Shown piece after piece: positions 8,414 to 16,981 of a stretch of 64,000 nt of DNA. The notes beneath the pieces were generated by a model. It saw nothing but the letters and a program-made list of their open reading frames with translations, did no database searches and was not told the origin of the DNA. This DNA is from Lewinellaceae bacterium (GTDB lineage: Bacteria > Bacteroidota > Bacteroidia > Chitinophagales > Saprospiraceae), in NCBI GenBank assembly GCA_016708875.1, contig JADJFA010000001.1, positions 248,001 to 312,000 on the forward strand. Direction: 5' to 3'. The position numbers and the translations under genes are program-made. Numbering within the stretch: position 1 is the first letter of the stretch; each line of letters starts with the position of its first letter.

Positions 8414-9445
8414 TTATTGGGCAAACCGAACATCGCGTAGAAAAGTCTCGTCATCCAAAGTTTTCAGAAAGGCGATAAGCTCGGTTTTTTCCTGGGCGTT
8501 GAGCGGAATACCCAGCGTTCCATCTGGCTGCCGCAACAACGGGTCAAGCGTAGGTGAATCTTGTACCCCAGAAGCATAATGGTCCAATACCATTGCCAGG
8601 GTTTTAAATTTACCATTGTGCATATAAGGGTCAGTGACAGTCACATTTCGGAGCGATGGCACTCGAAATTTACCTACATCCTCCGGTAATTGGCTCACTT
8701 CATTGCGACCGCGATCGAAAGAGAAATCATTCAATATCCCATTATTCCGAAATGAATTGTCGGTGAAAAGATCTGTATCATGACAGCTGGCGCATTTTGC
8801 CTTGAATACAGCCAAACCAGCCAACTCATCAGAGCTCAAATCGCCACCAGATTCTCCCCTTACGTATTTGTCGTACCGACTATTGGCGCTCACGAGCATT
8901 GCCATGAATTGCGAAAGGGATTGCAGAAAATGCGCTGTGGTGATTTCCTCCGTCCCAAAGGCCGCTTTGAACATCGCTTTGTACTGCGCGTTTTGACGCA
9001 ATCGCTCCAGGACTACTGCCGGGTTTGCGTCCATTTCCACCGGACTTTGAATGGCATTAAGAGGCACCAAGTCGAGATTAGGCACGCCTCCGTCCCAAAA
9101 GAATTCCTTTGCCCAAATCAGATTCTGTGCAGCAATTGCGTTGCGACGCCCGAATAGGTTGTCAATACCATGACTCGTGGGATGTTCAGGATGGCTAAAA
9201 GCTGAAAAGGAAATATGGCAATCTGCACACGCAATGGTCGAATCGCGCGAGAGTGCTTTTTCATAAAACAACTTTTTGCCAAGCGCAAACCCAGCTTCTG
9301 TTACTGGGTTTAAACTCAGGTCGTAGACCGGAGGGGGGAAGTTGCTTGGCAGTTGCGGGCCCGCGAAAGGTTGATCGTGCTCCTTTTCACCGCAGGAGGC
9401 AAAAATCCAGGCAAACAGCACTATCAAGTAAGTTGACTTATTCAT
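8414..9445 (-). CDS. di-heme cytochrome c peroxidase / MbnH-like lipoprotein
   Basis: 343 residues from ATG 9445. The signal MNKSTYLIVLFAWIFASC has a lipobox. There are exactly two c-type heme sites, CADCH and CASCH, in the spacing of the CcpA/MauG superfamily, with VPSLRNVTVTDPYMHNGKF typical of the C-terminal heme domain. Members either reduce periplasmic H2O2 or, like MauG and MbnH, oxidise Trp residues of a partner protein. With an MbnP gene two genes upstream, an MbnH-type role is plausible. Which one applies cannot be decided by sequence alone. Confidence 0.88.
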   Translation of the reverse strand: MNKSTYLIVLFAWIFASCGEKEHDQPFAGPQLPSNFPPPVYDLSLNPVTEAGFALGKKLFYEKALSRDSTIACADCHISFSAFSHPEHPTSHGIDNLFGRRNAIAAQNLIWAKEFFWDGGVPNLDLVPLNAIQSPVEMDANPAVVLERLRQNAQYKAMFKAAFGTEEITTAHFLQSLSQFMAMLVSANSRYDKYVRGESGGDLSSDELAGLAVFKAKCASCHDTDLFTDNSFRNNGILNDFSFDRGRNEVSQLPEDVGKFRVPSLRNVTVTDPYMHNGKFKTLAMVLDHYASGVQDSPTLDPLLRQPDGTLGIPLNAQEKTELIAFLKTLDDETFLRDVRFAQ

Positions 9446-9508
9446 AAATGGTTGCTTTGTACTTGAAAATCGTTTTCTTGAAGATTTCGGCAAACGACTT
9501 TCTCAAAT

Positions 9509-10748
9509 TTATTGCTTCTGAATCAAGCGCTCGTACGTACTGCCACTAATATCCATCAGACGCAACACCAATACAGTGCCCGGCGTCTGATTTTTTAAGT
9601 CCAATTGGACCTGGAATTTACCATACAGATCGTTGCGTCGTAAAAGCACCCGGCCATTCAAATCAAACAATTCAACTTGGTCAATCTGTTCCGTTTCAGG
9701 CCATTCTACATTCAGTAAATCCGAGAAGGGGTTGGGAAACACATTTGCCATCAAGATTGGCAAATCGTTCGCACCAACGCTTCCTGTAGCCTTGAATAAA
9801 AGAACACTGCCACCGGAAGTGCCACAGACGATGTGGTTGGAAACGGGCGACCACGAAACTGCGATGGCCTGACCCCAAAAGAGTGTTGAAAAGTGCTCGG
9901 TTGGGGAGAAATCGGTGAGGTTCCAGATTTGCAAGACCGTATCCGAAGCGGTCACCGCGTATTGGCCATCTGGGGAAATATCCAGCGCGTTCACTATTTC
10001 GGTAGATACGTTGATGGTTTGAATCAAATTTCCGGTATTTACATCCCAAACACACATCTTTTTGTCTTTGCTGCTGCTTAAAAGTTTTTGATTGTCGGGG
10101 GTGAATTTGACCGAAGTGACGTCGTCCGTGTGCCCATTAAGGGTTTTGAGAAGCGTTCCGGAAGTGTTCCAGATTTTCACCTTGTTGTCACTTCCACCGG
10201 TGGCGATCAATGTGTTGTTGCTGGAGTAATCCACAGCGGTTACCCAGGCTGGTATGTGCCGCGACAGTCCAGGCTTCTGTTCCAGCGGGTAGATTGTAGA
10301 CTTTCAATTTTCCGTTGGAACAACCGACCGCTACTTGTGTGGAGTTCGGTGCAAAATCAACAGAGAAGGCGTAGGATGTGTTCAAATCAATGGTTTGCGC
10401 CAGTGTTGGTGGATTTTGTGTGTAATCGAAAAGCATGAGATTCCCAGTCTCTTCGGCGGTGGCAAAAAATTGATTGTTACTGCTAAGGGCAACGCCCATC
10501 ATGCATTCAAGTGTAGTGCTAACCGTGTAATCCCAGCTCATCGTACCATCTGAAGTGTTGAAGCGACGAATCTTGGCAGGGTGGCAGTTGGTGCCAGTGA
10601 TTATGGACTGGCCATCACCATTGAAGATTGCCCCGTTGACTTGCAGGCCCATTGGATGGGCGCTTTGTACCCAAACAGGTGCTTGAGCCATCAGCCCGGA
10701 GATGCAAATGCTCATAGCAAGGAGCGTGGGTAAGGTTTTTATATTCAT
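9509..10748 (-). CDS. secreted WD40-repeat protein with T9SS domain, frameshifted
   Basis: ATG 10748 starts a signal peptide (MNIKTLPTLLAMSICISGLMA) and WD40-like blades. Near 10250 the frame breaks. Downstream reading continues as WVTAVDYSSNNTLIATGGSD with further typical blades (KVKIWNTSGTLLKTLNGHTDDV, KMCVWDVNTGNLIQT), then a T9SS sorting domain (NVFPNPFSDLLNVEWPE to ERLIQKQ). Corrected length is about 412 residues, a seven-bladed propeller. The total of 1240 bases fits one extra base. It lies between MbnP and the di-heme protein, all minus strand. Confidence 0.8.
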
Positions 10749-10902
10749 GATCAATAAAATAATGAGATTTAAAAAAAGGCCGCCAGCATGCATTGCGCCA
10801 CTGGCGGCATATCCAACCTTACTGTATCATTTTGACCTGCCATTGCCATACTTACGGACACTGGCAGGGTCAATTTTCGTCTGAATCAGCTTGAAGCAAC
10901 AA

Positions 10903-11697
10903 TTACGGATTGTGCACATGGTCAATCATGAACATATCCACATAATTGGCCGACAAGGTTGCAGAGAAGGCGTCACCATGTGAGAAAGGCGTTGCAGCAA
11001 TACTTACATTGGTCGGGCTGCTGAAAATGGCCATCGCGTCAACAAAAAGATGAAAATGTGGCGCACCCTTGCCTTCGCGCACTTCAGCGGCCTCATCAGG
11101 CACGGTCAATTTGATGGTTTTCAAATTATTCAACGTTGGGCTGTCAAAACCTCCAAACAGACCTACATGGTATTGAAAAATGTTGCCAAAATCTGGTGGA
11201 GCCACAGGCGAAGTACCCTCCATTTTCACAAATATATAGCCTGAATTCCAGCTCCAATAGTGGCCATTGGCGCCAGCTGCAGGGTCGAGCACCCCAGTTC
11301 GTTCGCCGATAGGGCTGACGCTTTTTGCGCTGTCTATTCCGACCATAAATTCAATTGAGGTGTAATCTCCTGCTGGCACATCGTCAATTTTGATTTCTCG
11401 AGTGTCGGCATCGTCATGCTTGCAGAGAAAATACGACTTTTCTTGGGGCACCACAAAACGTGCTCCGTCTGCTGTTACCAGGACAATGTTGCTGATATAG
11501 TAGTCAAACGTGGTGAATTGAAGGCTTTCGCCCGCCGCATTGGTGTAATCTTTGCCAAAGACAAGAGCGCTGCCAGCTGCCTGGTTGTCAAACTCAATTT
11601 CAATAGACCCGAAGCCTTTGATTTCGTCGTTGTCTTTTTTGCAAGCGGCGATGGTAAGAACACAGAAAGCCGCGAAAAGAAGAGATTTGATTTGCAT
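10903..11697 (-). CDS. MbnP-family copper-associated lipoprotein
   Basis: 264 residues with lipoprotein signal MQIKSLLFAAFCVLTIAAC. The body has the MbnP hallmarks: SIEIEFDNQAAG near the N-terminus, FDYYISNIVLVTADG, GDYTSIEFMVGIDS, and the Trp motif GHYWSWNSGYIFVKMEG. The end (MFMIDHVHNP) is His-rich. In the studied methanotroph pair, MbnP binds copper and a Trp is oxidised to kynurenine by the di-heme enzyme MbnH. A two-CxxCH protein gene lies two genes downstream. An outer-membrane barrel gene is 16 bases upstream, which suggests an operon. Copper binding here is inference. Confidence 0.82.
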   Translation of the reverse strand: MQIKSLLFAAFCVLTIAACKKDNDEIKGFGSIEIEFDNQAAGSALVFGKDYTNAAGESLQFTTFDYYISNIVLVTADGARFVVPQEKSYFLCKHDDADTREIKIDDVPAGDYTSIEFMVGIDSAKSVSPIGERTGVLDPAAGANGHYWSWNSGYIFVKMEGTSPVAPPDFGNIFQYHVGLFGGFDSPTLNNLKTIKLTVPDEAAEVREGKGAPHFHLFVDAMAIFSSPTNVSIAATPFSHGDAFSATLSANYVDMFMIDHVHNP

Positions 11698-11713
11698 GAT
11701 AAACGTTTAAGTG

Positions 11714-12625
11714 TTAAAAAATGTAGTTAAGTGTTGTCATCCACCTCGTATTCGAGTGGATTTTTCCGCCTCCCAAATCCTGAAAAACAGGCTGTTGAAC
11801 CGTGCATCCAAGCGAAAAATGCCCGGCATACACATCCAGCCCAAGCGTCGCCAATGCGATATTTCCTCCCGTGCCTTCCGCAAAAGCATTGCCGTCGCGA
11901 CTCGCGGCGGCATGGTCAGAGAAGATGCCGATATTGGGCAGGAGCGAAAATTTGGGCATGTTCTTCCAATAGAATGCCTTGACAGAGCCACTCACCCGGT
12001 TACCAAAATGATAATCGTGATGATTGGTGGTGTTCAGGCGGCCCAACACATCGGCAGTAAAACCCCAGGCGCCCCGACGGATGGTATAAGCTGCAGTCAG
12101 CATAAAATCCGTGCTGCCTGAACCGGGTTGCATATTCTCGTGGAGCAATTTGCCTTCGCTGTCCTTCAGAGCATGACGGCCAGTAGGGAGCTTGATCCCA
12201 CCACCCATGGTGAGGGTATGCTGCCAGCTTTGGCGAAGGCTATCTCCAGTGTCAAGCAAGATATAACTGGCCAACACCGACGCATCGCCGACCCCCTGGC
12301 TATGGGTTACTGCCCCATTGTCGTTCCGATGAAAATCATGGTAAGGCACCAGCGCAAGCATTTGCAGGCGACGAAGCGGGTAAAATCGTCCCAACACGTC
12401 TGCGGTGCGGAATTGCTCGTCTGAGTCATAATTGCCCAAGCGAGCCGCACTCAGGCTATGTGCAGAACGGAACGATTGCTCTGAATAGCGTATCCCTACG
12501 AAATGACGATGAAATTGCGGCAGGATGCCAAAATAATTGCCACCGATAGAACAGCCACACACATCGCAAGCGGACGCAACTGACCCAAATGCCAGCAACG
12601 CCACTGTGAGAAACAGTGTTCGCAT
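11714..12625 (-). CDS. outer-membrane beta-barrel protein with N-terminal CDVCGC motif
   Basis: 303 residues. Signal peptide MRTLFLTVALLAFGSVASA is followed by CDVCGCSIGGNYFGILPQF, a Cys-rich motif seen in putative outer-membrane transporters of Bacteroidota. Alternating aromatic/hydrophobic strands (ADVLGRFYPLRRLQMLALVPYHDF, ITMGGGIKLPTG-like turns) and a terminal Phe (TLNYIF) indicate a porin-like barrel. It is 16 bases upstream of mbnP on the same strand and probably cotranscribed, so metal or copper transport is a fair guess. I cannot name its substrate. Confidence 0.7.
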   Translation of the reverse strand: MRTLFLTVALLAFGSVASACDVCGCSIGGNYFGILPQFHRHFVGIRYSEQSFRSAHSLSAARLGNYDSDEQFRTADVLGRFYPLRRLQMLALVPYHDFHRNDNGAVTHSQGVGDASVLASYILLDTGDSLRQSWQHTLTMGGGIKLPTGRHALKDSEGKLLHENMQPGSGSTDFMLTAAYTIRRGAWGFTADVLGRLNTTNHHDYHFGNRVSGSVKAFYWKNMPKFSLLPNIGIFSDHAAASRDGNAFAEGTGGNIALATLGLDVYAGHFSLGCTVQQPVFQDLGGGKIHSNTRWMTTLNYIF

Positions 12626-12707
12626 AATACAAGAAATTGAAAATTAGAAAAACAATGGTTCGGAACGGAGTTCCGAATAAGACCCGGATGGATTTTCCGG
12701 GATATGG

Positions 12708-13082
12708 TCAGGCAGGAGGCCTGAAAATATCAGCCACAGGCGCATCGGGCAAGCTAGCCCGGCAGGGCGGCAGCGCTACCGCACTCCACAACCCTGTGTC
12801 AACTATATTTAGGTAAGAAGGAAACTCAAAAAACAATTGAATGTCTTTGATCTCGCGAAAATTTTCTGGCAACTGAGGTTCTTTAGAGCCATTTTTTTCG
12901 CGGGCCGCCATTTGCTTTTTAAAGGCACATTTCCCATCACAATGCAAGCTGGGCTTATCCTTGTTTATACATTGGGCGACATAAGTTGCTCTATTCCACT
13001 GATAATGCAGCGTCCAAGCCGTCCGGATAGACGCCTGGCCAAGGATGCCGCATACGAGTAAAATGGAGAGAAATCGTTGCAT
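12708..13082 (-). CDS. small Cys-containing secreted protein, unknown function
   Basis: 124 residues with signal peptide MQRFLSILLVCGILGQASI. After it comes YVAQCINKDKPSLHCDGKCAFKKQM: three spaced Cys residues in a CxxxxxxxxxCxxxC pattern. The C-terminal half is Pro-rich (ALPPCRASLPDAPVADIFRPPA). Small proteins with this Cys pattern often lie next to metal-related genes in Bacteroidota (recollection, not certain). It is first in the minus-strand block that runs through the barrel, MbnP and di-heme genes, 82 bases before the barrel gene. Confidence 0.65.
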   Translation of the reverse strand: MQRFLSILLVCGILGQASIRTAWTLHYQWNRATYVAQCINKDKPSLHCDGKCAFKKQMAAREKNGSKEPQLPENFREIKDIQLFFEFPSYLNIVDTGLWSAVALPPCRASLPDAPVADIFRPPA

Positions 13083-13369
13083 TCGAGTGGCAAAGTTAGC
13101 ATCTGTTTTGTCGGCGGTTTGTCAAAAATTTGCCAGCAGAAGGCAGAATCATAAAATTGCGTGCAACAACGATTTAGGTATTCAAATCCATCAAGTGTTA
13201 AACTTCGACCTTTTTTACTCGGAGGCATGAAATCGGGGTGACGCAATTCAATACTTAACGTCTTTTTAACGGTTTTGAAAAAACGAGGGCATTTTCCTCC
13301 TTTTCTGTCGCTTTTTTTCGTGTCTTTGCGCACTGAATCGCAGACCTCGTCTGTTTAAAACCGCCCGAA

Positions 13370-13975
13370 GTGACAGCAGTCGCTACCAGAAAAACTTCGA
13401 CATCCGCCGTGCTTTCTGACTCGCAGCTTATTGCTTTGTATTTGCAAGAGCAGGACGCGCGATATTTCAGCCAGCTTTACCGCCGTTATGCGGGCAAGGT
13501 GTTTGCCAAATGCATCTCCATGCTTGCCGACCATGGAATGGCACGCGACGCGACGCAGGACGTGTTTATCAAGATACTGCTGAACCTTTCGAAGTTCACC
13601 GAACAATCTTCTTTTTCTACCTGGGTGTATTCTATCACCTACAATTATTGTATTGACCTGATTCGCAAAAAGAAGAAGAACATCCTGATTTTCACCGAGG
13701 ATATGGGCCGTGTCAGCACAGAAAAAGAAGTGGAAATCCCTGACAGCGTAATACTGGAAATGGAGACCAATCGGCTGGAAAAAGTGATGGACAAACTACC
13801 CGTGGGCGACAAGGCCATCTTGGACATGAAATACACCGACGATATGTCCATCAGAGAAATTGGCGAAGTGCTGAATAAGACGGAGAGTGCCATCAAGATG
13901 CAGATAATGCGAGCCAAAATCAAAGCACAGTATATTTATACGGAGATGTTTGGGACAGAACCGATTGGGGCATAA
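13370..13975 (+). CDS. ECF-type RNA polymerase sigma factor
   Basis: 201 residues from GTG 13370; no ATG precedes the sigma-2 domain in this frame, so the start is uncertain. Region 2 is LYRRYAGKVFAKCISMLADH with DATQDVFIKILLNLSKF and STWVYSITYNYCIDLIRKKK. Region 4 is LPVGDKAILDMKYTDDMS then REIGEVLNKTESAIKMQIMRAK, the -35 reading helix-turn-helix. No anti-sigma factor gene follows; the next gene codes for an 87-residue soluble protein. Target promoters are unknown. Confidence 0.9.
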   Translation: MTAVATRKTSTSAVLSDSQLIALYLQEQDARYFSQLYRRYAGKVFAKCISMLADHGMARDATQDVFIKILLNLSKFTEQSSFSTWVYSITYNYCIDLIRKKKKNILIFTEDMGRVSTEKEVEIPDSVILEMETNRLEKVMDKLPVGDKAILDMKYTDDMSIREIGEVLNKTESAIKMQIMRAKIKAQYIYTEMFGTEPIGA

Positions 13976-14077
13976 ACAAATCCCCAAATAAACAAATCCC
14001 CGAATCTCCAAATAAGCAAATACCACATTACCGATCTAATCACGCGCCCTGTCTTCGGCGCATAAAAAACGGCAGAC

Positions 14078-14341
14078 ATGAACAACAGCTTAAAAAAGTT
14101 GCAAGCAGAGCGGGAAGCGATGTTGCCTCCTGAGCTAGAAGACCGCATTTCGCAGCATGTTGGCACCTTGTCGTTGTTTAGCAACGTCATCGAGGTGTTT
14201 GTGCCAAACGCTTTGCAAGTCGTGATTCGGCTTGTGGGTGGCGAAGACCTGCCTTGTCTGAAAAAAGAAACCCTCCGTAAATCTCGTGCCAATATGGATT
14301 GGCGAACGCCTCCCGCTGCATCAGCGCCAAGCCCCATCTGA
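14078..14341 (+). CDS. hypothetical protein, 87 residues
   Basis: ATG 14078 opens MNNSLKKLQAEREAMLPPEL, then a helix-strand segment IEVFVPNALQVVIRLVGGED and a Lys/Arg/Pro-rich tail. No signal peptide or membrane span. It lies 102 bases after the sigma gene and 36 bases before the MscS gene on the same strand, so it may be cotranscribed with either. I do not recognise the family. Small soluble proteins after a sigma gene can be regulators, but nothing here shows this. Confidence 0.55.
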   Translation: MNNSLKKLQAEREAMLPPELEDRISQHVGTLSLFSNVIEVFVPNALQVVIRLVGGEDLPCLKKETLRKSRANMDWRTPPAASAPSPI

Positions 14342-14377
14342 GCTGACTTTCGCAAACAATCTTCTTCAACATAATAA

Positions 14378-15232
14378 ATGGACTCTCTTCCTGTTTCTGA
14401 CCCTGTTGCTCAATTAATTGCGCAGTTTTCGGCCTTTTTCCCAAAGATTATCGGCGCACTTACCATCCTTTTTATTGGTTGGGTGGTGTCTCGCACAGTG
14501 GGAAAAATTTTAAGCAAAGTGCTGGCAAACATTGGGGTTGATCGTCTGGCCGATATGCTCGACGACATAGATGTGGTGCAGCGTACCGGCGTGTTGAAGG
14601 AAAAACTTTCGGCCATCATCGCCAAGATTGTGTACTACATGATGATGCTCATTTTCATCATTGCAGCCACTGAGACATTGGGTGTAGCGGCCATTACCCA
14701 GATTTTTACCGACTTGATGAATTACCTGCCCTCCTTGCTCACGGCTTCGGTTGTGTTCATGCTGGGTCTGTTTTTAGCAGACATGGTGCAAGGCGCAGTC
14801 GTCACCTTATGCCAATCCCTGGGCGTCGCATCAGCCAAAATGATCGGTTCCGTCGTCTTCTATTTTCTGTTCGTGACGATTGCCGTCAGTGCACTCGCCC
14901 AAGCCAAAATCAATACAGAGTTCATTTCTTCCAGCCTCGTGGTGATCATCGGCGCGGGAGCTTTGGCATTCGCCTTCGGCTATGGCCTTGCTTCCAAAGA
15001 TTTGGTTTCCAATTACTTAGCAAGTTATTACAACAAAAACAAAGTCCGCGTGGGCGATGATGTGCGTATTATTGGCGAGCGTGGCAAAGTGGTACTTATT
15101 GACAGCACATCTATGATTTTACAAACTTCTGAGCGCGCCATCATTGTACCATTGAGCAAACTTACCACCGAAAAAGTTGAAGTATTCTATCCTGACCCAC
15201 AGGAAAAAGACCTGCTCGAAGCGGAAAACTGA
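14378..15232 (+). CDS. MscS-family mechanosensitive ion channel
   Basis: 284 residues. Four hydrophobic segments (near residues 18-40, 83-105, 120-145 and 153-175) are followed by the pore-lining helix VVIIGAGALAFAFGYGLASK, rich in Ala/Gly as in MscS TM3, and the MscS beta domain (VRVGDDVRIIGERGKVVLI, then IIVPLSKLTTEKVEVF). It would open on membrane tension to release solutes at osmotic downshock. The short N-terminal region is like other small conductance-type family members. A TauE/SafE gene follows 25 bases later, probably in one operon. Confidence 0.85.
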   Translation: MDSLPVSDPVAQLIAQFSAFFPKIIGALTILFIGWVVSRTVGKILSKVLANIGVDRLADMLDDIDVVQRTGVLKEKLSAIIAKIVYYMMMLIFIIAATETLGVAAITQIFTDLMNYLPSLLTASVVFMLGLFLADMVQGAVVTLCQSLGVASAKMIGSVVFYFLFVTIAVSALAQAKINTEFISSSLVVIIGAGALAFAFGYGLASKDLVSNYLASYYNKNKVRVGDDVRIIGERGKVVLIDSTSMILQTSERAIIVPLSKLTTEKVEVFYPDPQEKDLLEAEN

Positions 15233-15257
15233 TCGCCGTTTCGTACCGCCTTTCTAA

Positions 15258-16028
15258 ATGGAAGTCATTATCGCACTGGCTGCTTTTGCAGCGTCTTTGC
15301 TCACCCTTTTCTCCGGCTTTGGCTTAGGCACTATCCTCACGCCTATATTCGGCATTTTCTTTCCGCTGAACATTGCTGTGGCGCTCACAGGCATTGTTCA
15401 TTTACTCAACAACCTTTTCAAACTTACCCTTCTGGGCAAGGAAGCTTCTCGTGATTTGGTGCTGCGTTTTGGTATCCCATCCGTGGCGGGTGGGTTCGTC
15501 GGTGCCATTGCTTTGGCTGCACTCAGTCAATTGCCTACCCTTTTTACCTGGGAATGCTGCGGAAAAACGCTGGAAGTCACGCTGTTGAAGTTGGCGATTT
15601 CGGTGCTTATGATTGTCTTCGCACTCATGGAAATACTGCCCGCATTGAAAAACCTGAATTTTACTGGCAAACACCTCACTTTAGGTGGTTTGGTGAGCGG
15701 TTTTTTCGGTGGCTTGAGTGGCCACCAAGGGGCATTGCGCACTGCTTTTTTGGTGAATTGTGGCCTCAAGAAGGAGGCGTTCATTGCTACGGGTGTGGTC
15801 ATTGCCTGCCTCGTGGATTTTACCAGACTGCCTATTTATTTTACACGATTCTCCTCTGGAGAACTTATAAATCAATGGCCTTTGTTGCTGATCGCAACGT
15901 TGAGCGCATTTGCCGGAGCCTTTCTGGGAAAACGTTTTTTGAAGCATACAACCATGCAAACTGTCCATAAATTGACTGCTGCTATGATTATTGGCATTGC
16001 ACTGCTCTTGGCAACTGGAGTGTTGTAA
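15258..16028 (+). CDS. sulfite exporter TauE/SafE family membrane protein
   Basis: 256 residues, almost wholly hydrophobic with about eight membrane spans. The first repeat begins ALAAFAASLLTLFSGFGLGT, the typical glycine-containing TauE/SafE start, and the second is LGGLVSGFFGGLSGHQGALR, the mirrored motif. The last span AAMIIGIALLLATGVL closes the protein. Family members move sulfite, sulfoacetate or other small anions across the inner membrane; the substrate here is unknown. The gene starts 25 bases after the MscS gene. Confidence 0.87.
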   Translation: MEVIIALAAFAASLLTLFSGFGLGTILTPIFGIFFPLNIAVALTGIVHLLNNLFKLTLLGKEASRDLVLRFGIPSVAGGFVGAIALAALSQLPTLFTWECCGKTLEVTLLKLAISVLMIVFALMEILPALKNLNFTGKHLTLGGLVSGFFGGLSGHQGALRTAFLVNCGLKKEAFIATGVVIACLVDFTRLPIYFTRFSSGELINQWPLLLIATLSAFAGAFLGKRFLKHTTMQTVHKLTAAMIIGIALLLATGVL

Positions 16029-16052
16029 AGCAAGGGGGCGATGAAAAGGCCG

Positions 16053-16101
16053 TAAAAAAAAACAGCCCTCCGCCCTTTCTCATTTGAAAGGACCGGAGGG
16101 C
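16053..16101 (-). terminator. intrinsic terminator facing left
   Basis: The stem GCCCTCCG-(C)-CCTTTC / GAAAGG-(AC)-CGGAGGGC at 16064-16101 has a 6-base loop. On the minus strand it is followed by nine T residues (A9 on the plus strand, 16053-16061). No protein gene upstream on the minus strand accounts for it. Confidence 0.7.
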
Positions 16102-16731
16102 CCCCGCCTTCGGTTGTCTTTGCTCTTTCGAGCTTTTATTTTTGAAGTGTGTACTCGCTTTTAAGACACACTATTTTCATCGCAAATGATTTTTCGGGTC
16201 TGTTTTGATTTTCCTTTTCAAAGGGCAGCGCTTTTAGTTTTCTCGTCTAAAGCATCTGCTGCTCTTTGTGTTGTTATTTTCAAAAGTGGTAGGCTTTCAA
16301 AAAGGAGTGGCGGTTTTTTGCCGCAAATCGTACTGCAAATATGAACGCTTTTTTGCATTCCCTGTTGCCTAGGCCTTTTTGAAACCCCAAAAACTGGCTG
16401 TTTCTCGTTATTGTATTTGTAAAACAATGAAAAAATTATTAATAAAAAGGCAACGAAACTTTGTCTTCGATTAAAACAAAGTGGAATAGATGCCCCAAGG
16501 AATGCGAATGCGCGAAATTTTATCAAATCAAAAAAAAATTTCAAAAATCCGCCGCGTACCCTTAAAAATCCGCCGCTCCCTTTAAAAATGCCGCCGTTTC
16601 TTGGAATCACCCCCCTTCAAAGTCCTCCTTTCAGCAGTGGCCCCAGGCCATGGAGGCCCTAAAAGAGCCAGCATTTTTTGATATTTTTTTTAACTCGAAG
16701 GGAAAGGGGTTGCGTAAATGTCAAAGGGATT

Positions 16732-16739
16732 TACCTTTG
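16732..16739 (+). promoter_or_regulatory. Bacteroidota -7 box TACCTTTG for tRNA-Leu
   Basis: TACCTTTG fits the TAnnTTTG consensus and ends 24 bases before the tRNA 5' end. TTG at 16710 is a possible -33 element. Confidence 0.5.
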
Positions 16740-16763
16740 CGCTTCTTTTTGAAAAATCTATTT

Positions 16764-16847
16764 GCGGGAGTGGCGGAATTGGTAGACGCATACGTTTCAG
16801 GTGCGTACGCCCGTAAGGGTGTGGGGGTTCGAGTCCCCCCTCCCGCA
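16764..16847 (+). tRNA. tRNA-Leu (anticodon CAG)
   Basis: 84 bases. The acceptor stem pairs GCGGGAG with CTCCCGC. The D arm holds GGCGGAATTGGTAGACGC, the anticodon stem-loop TACGT-TTCAGGT-GCGTA shows anticodon CAG (16798-16800), a long variable arm CCC-GTAA-GGG marks a class II tRNA, and the T arm is GGGGG-TTCGAGT-CCCCC. The 3' CCA is not encoded; the discriminator A is followed by CAA. It reads CUG leucine codons. Confidence 0.97.
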
Positions 16848-16955
16848 CAAGTTGATTATTAAGGAGTTGTGCAAGTGCATGACTCCTTTTTTTATTTCCT
16901 AATTTGCACTCTGCAAAGGCAATCCCAACGGCCTACTTTTTTATTTTATCCCCCC

Positions 16956-16963
16956 TACTTTTG
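16956..16963 (+). promoter_or_regulatory. -7 box TACTTTTG upstream of DUF1573 gene
   Basis: TACTTTTG matches TAnnTTTG, 18 bases before ATG 16982, which leaves a short 5' leader. Confidence 0.45.
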
Positions 16964-16981
16964 CAAAAAATTACTTCGCCC

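Larger units (their letters stand above)
16029..16763 (-). ncRNA. gene-free AT-rich stretch with possible minus-strand structured RNA
   Basis: 735 bases without a convincing gene. Read on the minus strand, three stems line up toward the left: AGTGTGT/ACACACT (within 16145-16172), GCTC-GAAA-GAGC with a GNRA tetraloop (about 16120-16131), and a strong GC-rich stem (GCCCTCCG/CGGAGGGC, 16064-16101) followed by nine T. That is a canonical intrinsic terminator for a leftward transcript. A 46-codon minus reading frame begins MQKSVHICSTICG and ends near 16218, but it is not recognisable. The bounds of any RNA are not known; only the last 120 bases show structure. Confidence 0.35.

Noticed and set aside
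16218..16610. 130-codon minus-strand frame in the gap before tRNA-Leu
   Set aside because: Low-complexity Phe/Lys/Gly-rich N-terminus, no ribosome-binding site and no family resemblance. Kept only as part of the possible RNA region.
16650..16862. 70-codon plus-strand frame
   Set aside because: Its second half is the tRNA-Leu gene read as codons.
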